64,000 nucleotides of DNA from Methyloradius palustris (GTDB lineage: Bacteria; Pseudomonadota; Gammaproteobacteria; Burkholderiales; Methylophilaceae): the NCBI RefSeq assembly GCF_019703875.1, contig NZ_AP024110.1:310001-374000 (forward strand), in the 5' to 3' direction. Positions 60,527-64,000 of this stretch are shown one piece after another (the first letter of the stretch is position 1; the number at the start of each line of letters is the position of its first letter). A model generated the notes under the pieces. That model was not told where the DNA came from. It did not search any database and saw only the letters and a program-made list of their open reading frames with translations. The position numbers and the translations under genes were made by a program.

Positions 60527-61000
60527 ATGGTGGTTATGACCAAATCAGATACATTATCTAGGTTGGCATTCCGCCCCATGCAGATGGCAGATGTGGATGC
60601 CATCATGGCGATTGAGCCTACGATATTTCCCTACCCGTGGTCACGCGGTAATTTTACGGACTCGCTGAATTCTGGCTATAGCTGTTGGGTGACTGAGCAT
60701 GATGGAAAAATCATGGGGTATGCCGTGCTCATGATGGTGCTGGATGAAGCACACATTCTCAATATCAGCATCGCCAAACCCTATCAAGGGCAGGGATTTG
60801 GCCGTGATTTATTGATGCACATGATAGACATTGCGCGCCAACGTAATGCGCTCAATATGTTCCTGGAAGTGCGGCCATCCAACCAGTCTGCAATCGGCTT
60901 GTACGAAAGTATAGGTTTTAACGAAATGGCGATACGCCGTAACTATTATCCCGCCGCAAATGGTCGTGAAGATGCGGTGCTGATGGGCCTCGCACTATGA
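60527..61000 (+). CDS. rimI: Ribosomal-protein S18 N-alpha-acetyltransferase
   Basis: A 157-residue GNAT acetyltransferase with the acetyl-CoA loop PYQGQGFGRDLL and the RimI-type WSRGNFTDSLNSGYSCWV and EVRPSNQSAIGLYESIGF. It acetylates the N-terminus of ribosomal protein S18 in E. coli. The first ATG is used; one three codons on (MTKSDT) is also possible. It is tightly packed between tsaB and a uracil-DNA glycosylase gene, so translation is likely coupled. Confidence 0.94.
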   Translation: MVVMTKSDTLSRLAFRPMQMADVDAIMAIEPTIFPYPWSRGNFTDSLNSGYSCWVTEHDGKIMGYAVLMMVLDEAHILNISIAKPYQGQGFGRDLLMHMIDIARQRNALNMFLEVRPSNQSAIGLYESIGFNEMAIRRNYYPAANGREDAVLMGLAL

Positions 61001-61010
61001 GAACCGTACT

Positions 61011-61859
61011 ATGAGCTTAACGCGTGATGATATGTTGCGTGAGCTGGAGCTATTACCTGCTTGGCAGTTGCGTCAGCCAGTAACTAAGTCTGCGCCGCAT
61101 GAGGTTATAGAAATGCCGAAGCTGTCAGCAATCGCTGAACCAGAAGTCAAAGCTATTCCTGCGCAGTTTGAGGAATTACCAGCTGCAGAGCAGATCGAAG
61201 CTGTATCTATTCCAGAGGCTGTAGAAACCAGCCTGCCAGCGTTGGATGTAACACTCGGCCAAGGCCGTCGCGAAGCTATCATGCAGCTTGAGTGGCAAGG
61301 CGTGCAAGACTGTGTGGCCAATTGCCAGGCTTGTGATCTGGCTAAAACACGCACGCAAACCGTCTTTGGCGTAGGTGACCCTAATGCCGATTGGCTGATT
61401 GTGGGCGAGGCGCCAGGGTCGGAAGAAGACCGTAAAGGCGAGCCTTTTGTCGGTCAGGCAGGCAAGTTGCTCGACAACATGCTGGCGGCTATCAAACTTA
61501 AACGCGGGCAGAATGTGTTCATTGCCAATGTACTGAAATGTCGCCCGCCAGAAAACCGTAATCCACATGCGGACGAAGTTGCAATGTGCGATCCATTTTT
61601 AAAACGACAAGTCGAGTTAATTAAGCCCAAGCTGATTATCGCGTTGGGTAAGTTTGCTGCGCAGTCACTCCTGGGCTCCGAAGACACGATTTCGTCCATG
61701 CGTGGCAAGCTACATGATTTTCATGGCGTGCCTGTTGTGGTGACGTACCACCCCGCCTATTTATTGCGTAGCTTGCCTGAGAAGGCCAAAGCGTGGGAAG
61801 ACCTTTGCTTTGCCAATAAAACCATGGCTGGATTGACCACATCTGCCAAGCAGCCGTAA
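61011..61859 (+). CDS. Family 4 (iron-sulfur) uracil-DNA glycosylase
   Basis: A 282-residue protein. The N-terminal 90 residues are variable; the catalytic domain has GVGDPNADWLIVGEAPGSEED, GEPFVGQAGKLLDNML, NVLKCRPPENRNP and VVVTYHPAYLLR. Four cysteines (CVANCQAC, KCRPP, AMCDPF) match the [4Fe-4S] ligands of family 4 UDGs. It removes uracil arising from cytosine deamination. It follows rimI by ten bases. Confidence 0.94.
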   Translation: MSLTRDDMLRELELLPAWQLRQPVTKSAPHEVIEMPKLSAIAEPEVKAIPAQFEELPAAEQIEAVSIPEAVETSLPALDVTLGQGRREAIMQLEWQGVQDCVANCQACDLAKTRTQTVFGVGDPNADWLIVGEAPGSEEDRKGEPFVGQAGKLLDNMLAAIKLKRGQNVFIANVLKCRPPENRNPHADEVAMCDPFLKRQVELIKPKLIIALGKFAAQSLLGSEDTISSMRGKLHDFHGVPVVVTYHPAYLLRSLPEKAKAWEDLCFANKTMAGLTTSAKQP

Positions 61860-61945
61860 GCCTTTAAGGCAGAATCGGCTGACTTAGTCCGTTTTTCTCT
61901 ATAAAATCCAACCCTTAACTTTTCTGACAGATTAAAAGAGTACTC

Positions 61946-63673
61946 ATGCGAGCATCCCAATTTTTTCTCAATACACAAAAAGAAGCACCACAAGAAGCTG
62001 AGTTGATCAGCCATAGACTGATGCTGCGTGCTGGCCTGATCAAGCGCCTGGGTTCTGGTTTATATACCTGGATGCCGCTTGGGCTTCGCGTCTTGCGCAA
62101 AGTTGAAGCGATTGTGCGTGAGGAAATGAATAATGCCGGTGCGCTTGAGCTCTTGATGCCGGCAGTGCAACCAAAAGAACTCTGGGAAGAGACGGGTCGT
62201 TGGGCAGTGTTTGGCCCACAAATGCTCAAGATCAAAGACAGGCACGATAGGGATTTCTGTTTCGGCCCTACGCATGAAGAAGTGATTACTGACTTGGTGC
62301 GCCGTGAGATCAAAAGCTACAAACAGCTACCACTGAATTTTTACCAGATACAAACCAAGTTTCGCGACGAGATACGCCCACGTTTTGGCGTGATGCGCGC
62401 GCGTGAATTCATGATGAAAGATGCTTACTCTTTCCACACTGATTTGGCATCGCTGGAACAGACCTACGAAGCCATGTATCAGGCCTACAGCAATGTATTC
62501 ACTCGCCTTGGTTTGAAATTCCGCGCCGTGCGTGCCGATACAGGGGCAATTGGTGGCGATGGTTCACACGAGTTTCATGTGCTGGCAGATTCTGGCGAAG
62601 ATGCATTGGCGTATTGCCCAACATCAGATTATGCAGCGAATGTGGAATTGGCTGAAGGCTTGCCACCTATAGAGCCTCGCCAAGCACCATCAATGGAGAT
62701 GGTTAAAATTGCTACTCCTCATGTAAAAACAATTTCCGAAATTTCCGAGTTTTTTGGTATATCTAAATCAAAAGTAGTGAAATCAATTGCAGTAATGAGA
62801 AAGCAACAGCCTTCTACTAATCCAGAGCTCGAGCAATTTTGTCTTGTGCTTATCAGGGGCGATCACGAGTTAAATGAGATAAAACTAGAAAAGGCTATAG
62901 GCTCATTCCGTTTTGCAAATGAAGCTGAAATTGAGCGTCATATAAATTCTAGTTCTGGTTATATTGGCCCTGTAAATTTACACCCATCAGTAGCTGTTAT
63001 ATCTGATTACTCAGTAAAAAATATGAGTGATTTTGTTTGTGGAGCCAATGAGTTAGGTCAGCATTTGAAAGGTGTAAATTTTTCCCGAGACTTATCTGAG
63101 CCAGCAATGATTGAAGATATAAGGAATGTTGTGGAAGGTGATCCAAGCCCAGATGGTAAAGGTACATTAACCCTTTGTCGCGGCATCGAAGTCGGCCATA
63201 TTTTCCAGCTACGTACTAAATATGCACAAGCAATGGATGCGACGTATCTTGATGAAAATGGGAAAAAACAAGTGCTTGAAATGGGCTGCTACGGCATTGG
63301 TGTCTCCCGTATTGTTGGCGCTGCAATTGAGCAGGGTAATGATGAGCGCGGCATTATCTTCCCTGCCAGCATGGCGCCATTTCAGGTGGCGATTGCGCCT
63401 ATCGGCTGGGAAAAAAGTGAAGAAGTGAAAACTGCTGCGCTCAATTTATATGAAGCCTTGCAGGCAGCGGGGGTTGATGTGCTCCTGGATGACCGTGGTG
63501 AACGCCCTGGCGTGATGTTTGCCGATATGGAGTTGGTGGGCATCCCACACCGCGTGGTGATTGGTGACCGTGGCCTGAAAGAAGGTAATGTGGAATATCA
63601 GGGAAGGACTGATGCATCTGCACAAACTGTCGCTTTAAAAGATATCGTGAGCAAACTCCAAACATTATTGTGA
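61946..63673 (+). CDS. proS: Prolyl-tRNA synthetase (bacterial type with editing domain)
   Basis: A 575-residue class II synthetase of the bacterial form with an inserted editing (INS) domain that clears Ala-tRNA(Pro). Order: class II motif 1/2 region (residues about 40-165, KRLGSGLYTWMPLG, FRDEIRPRFGVMRAREFMMKD), INS domain (about 250-405, RGDHELNEIKLEKA, GPVNLHPSVAVI, GDPSPDGKGTL), motif 3 (GCYGIGVSRIVGA), anticodon-binding domain. The INS part is clearly more AT-rich (about 36% GC) than its flanks (50-60%). The stop shares one base with the following ATG. Confidence 0.97.
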   Translation: MRASQFFLNTQKEAPQEAELISHRLMLRAGLIKRLGSGLYTWMPLGLRVLRKVEAIVREEMNNAGALELLMPAVQPKELWEETGRWAVFGPQMLKIKDRHDRDFCFGPTHEEVITDLVRREIKSYKQLPLNFYQIQTKFRDEIRPRFGVMRAREFMMKDAYSFHTDLASLEQTYEAMYQAYSNVFTRLGLKFRAVRADTGAIGGDGSHEFHVLADSGEDALAYCPTSDYAANVELAEGLPPIEPRQAPSMEMVKIATPHVKTISEISEFFGISKSKVVKSIAVMRKQQPSTNPELEQFCLVLIRGDHELNEIKLEKAIGSFRFANEAEIERHINSSSGYIGPVNLHPSVAVISDYSVKNMSDFVCGANELGQHLKGVNFSRDLSEPAMIEDIRNVVEGDPSPDGKGTLTLCRGIEVGHIFQLRTKYAQAMDATYLDENGKKQVLEMGCYGIGVSRIVGAAIEQGNDERGIIFPASMAPFQVAIAPIGWEKSEEVKTAALNLYEALQAAGVDVLLDDRGERPGVMFADMELVGIPHRVVIGDRGLKEGNVEYQGRTDASAQTVALKDIVSKLQTLL

Positions 63674-64000
63674 TGCGCAGGTTTTCTAATTTCTTTCTAG
63701 TTTTAGCGGCATTGGTATTCACTCATGCCGCATTTGCTGGTGGGCAAAAAGAAGAGCCTTTGTCCAACAGCGTAAAAGCACTGATGCAAAAATCGATCAG
63801 TGATCAAGCCACGCCCAAGACCATATTTGCCAGTGAAGTAGAAGGCCAAATATGGCTGAAAGAAATGTCCAATCGCCTGAAAATACGTATGCCCGACCAG
63901 GATATGCGCGAGGATTTCTTGCGCACGGTCTATTACGAAGCCACTCGCGCAGGCTTGGACCCGCAGCTGGTGCTAGGTTTGATTCAAGTGGAAAGTGGTT
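63673..64000 (+). CDS. Lytic transglycosylase-type protein, N-terminal part (runs off the window)
   Basis: An open frame from ATG (overlapping the proS stop as TGATG) to the window end, 109 residues so far. It has a signal peptide (MRRFSNFFLVLAALVFTHAAFA) and then, near the end, YYEATRAGLDPQLVLGLIQVESG, which matches the start of a lytic transglycosylase SLT domain with the catalytic glutamate in QVES. Such enzymes cut the glycan strands of peptidoglycan. The C-terminal part is outside. Confidence 0.85.
   Translation, partial: MRRFSNFFLVLAALVFTHAAFAGGQKEEPLSNSVKALMQKSISDQATPKTIFASEVEGQIWLKEMSNRLKIRMPDQDMREDFLRTVYYEATRAGLDPQLVLGLIQVESG

Noticed and set aside
61877..61905. A promoter before proS (CTGACT, TATAAA)
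   Set aside because: The spacing is only 15 bases and the -35 match is poor; not strong enough to report.
1..64000. tRNA, rRNA, CRISPR arrays, IS elements, phage genes
   Set aside because: I looked for these and saw no convincing case; a covariance-model search could still find short RNAs that I cannot see by eye.

Overview
The window is a gene-dense, roughly 50% GC stretch of a bacterial chromosome. It reads as an aerobic betaproteobacterium, most likely Nitrosomonadales/Methylophilaceae (Methylotenera-like). That placement is inference from gene content and order (dusB-fis-purH-purD-tsaC-hemF; polA/LOG/DUF2782/thrB/BPSS1780/uvrD; tsaB-rimI-UDG4-proS-lytic transglycosylase), from oxygen-dependent enzymes (HemF, Coq7) and from CIRCE-controlled groESL. 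No rRNA, tRNA, CRISPR, phage or IS element was recognised.

Layout. 1-7 kb: end of cstA with ybdD, a 62-aa small protein, lgt, then ilvD, a mutarotase and a small cytochrome c, and a convergent amino acid permease. 7-13 kb: minus-strand dusB-fis-purH-purD-tsaC-hemF. 13-18 kb: a membrane GGDEF/EAL protein, then a small accessory patch (CinA-like domain, HepT/MntA toxin-antitoxin, NERD/zinc-finger protein) downstream of polA. 18-26 kb: polA, LOG protein, DUF2782, thrB, BPSS1780-type membrane protein, uvrD. 25.9-29.7 kb: an unannotated small-RNA candidate, a DUF4124 protein, groESL with CIRCE and a sigma70-like promoter, and a C-terminally truncated esterase. 30-41 kb: bioA, dacB, an FKBP/OsmC/VOC operon, DUF2322/coq7/ctp, a Rdx protein, a ferritin-like protein, an NlpC/P60 protein and ubiB.

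The most unusual part is 41-56.8 kb. Locus A (plus strand) holds a circularly permuted ATP-grasp protein, an alpha-E protein, a 55-aa ORF, an HPPD-like VOC protein and the proteasome-like Anbu peptidase. Locus B (minus strand) holds a transglutaminase/DUF2126 giant protein, a second ATP-grasp fused to alpha-E, and a short transglutaminase-like protein. They are separated by two secreted beta-propeller proteins, a small membrane protein with a close paralogue 18.5 kb away, and an SPFH protein. Together they look like a peptide-ligation and peptide-cleavage system whose product is unknown. The HPPD-like member, which keeps the metal triad, is the part I do not recognise from described versions.

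The window ends with a YoaA/DinG-type helicase, a beta-hydroxyacid dehydrogenase, tsaB, rimI, a family 4 uracil-DNA glycosylase, proS (whose editing domain has clearly lower GC than its flanks) and the start of a lytic transglycosylase.
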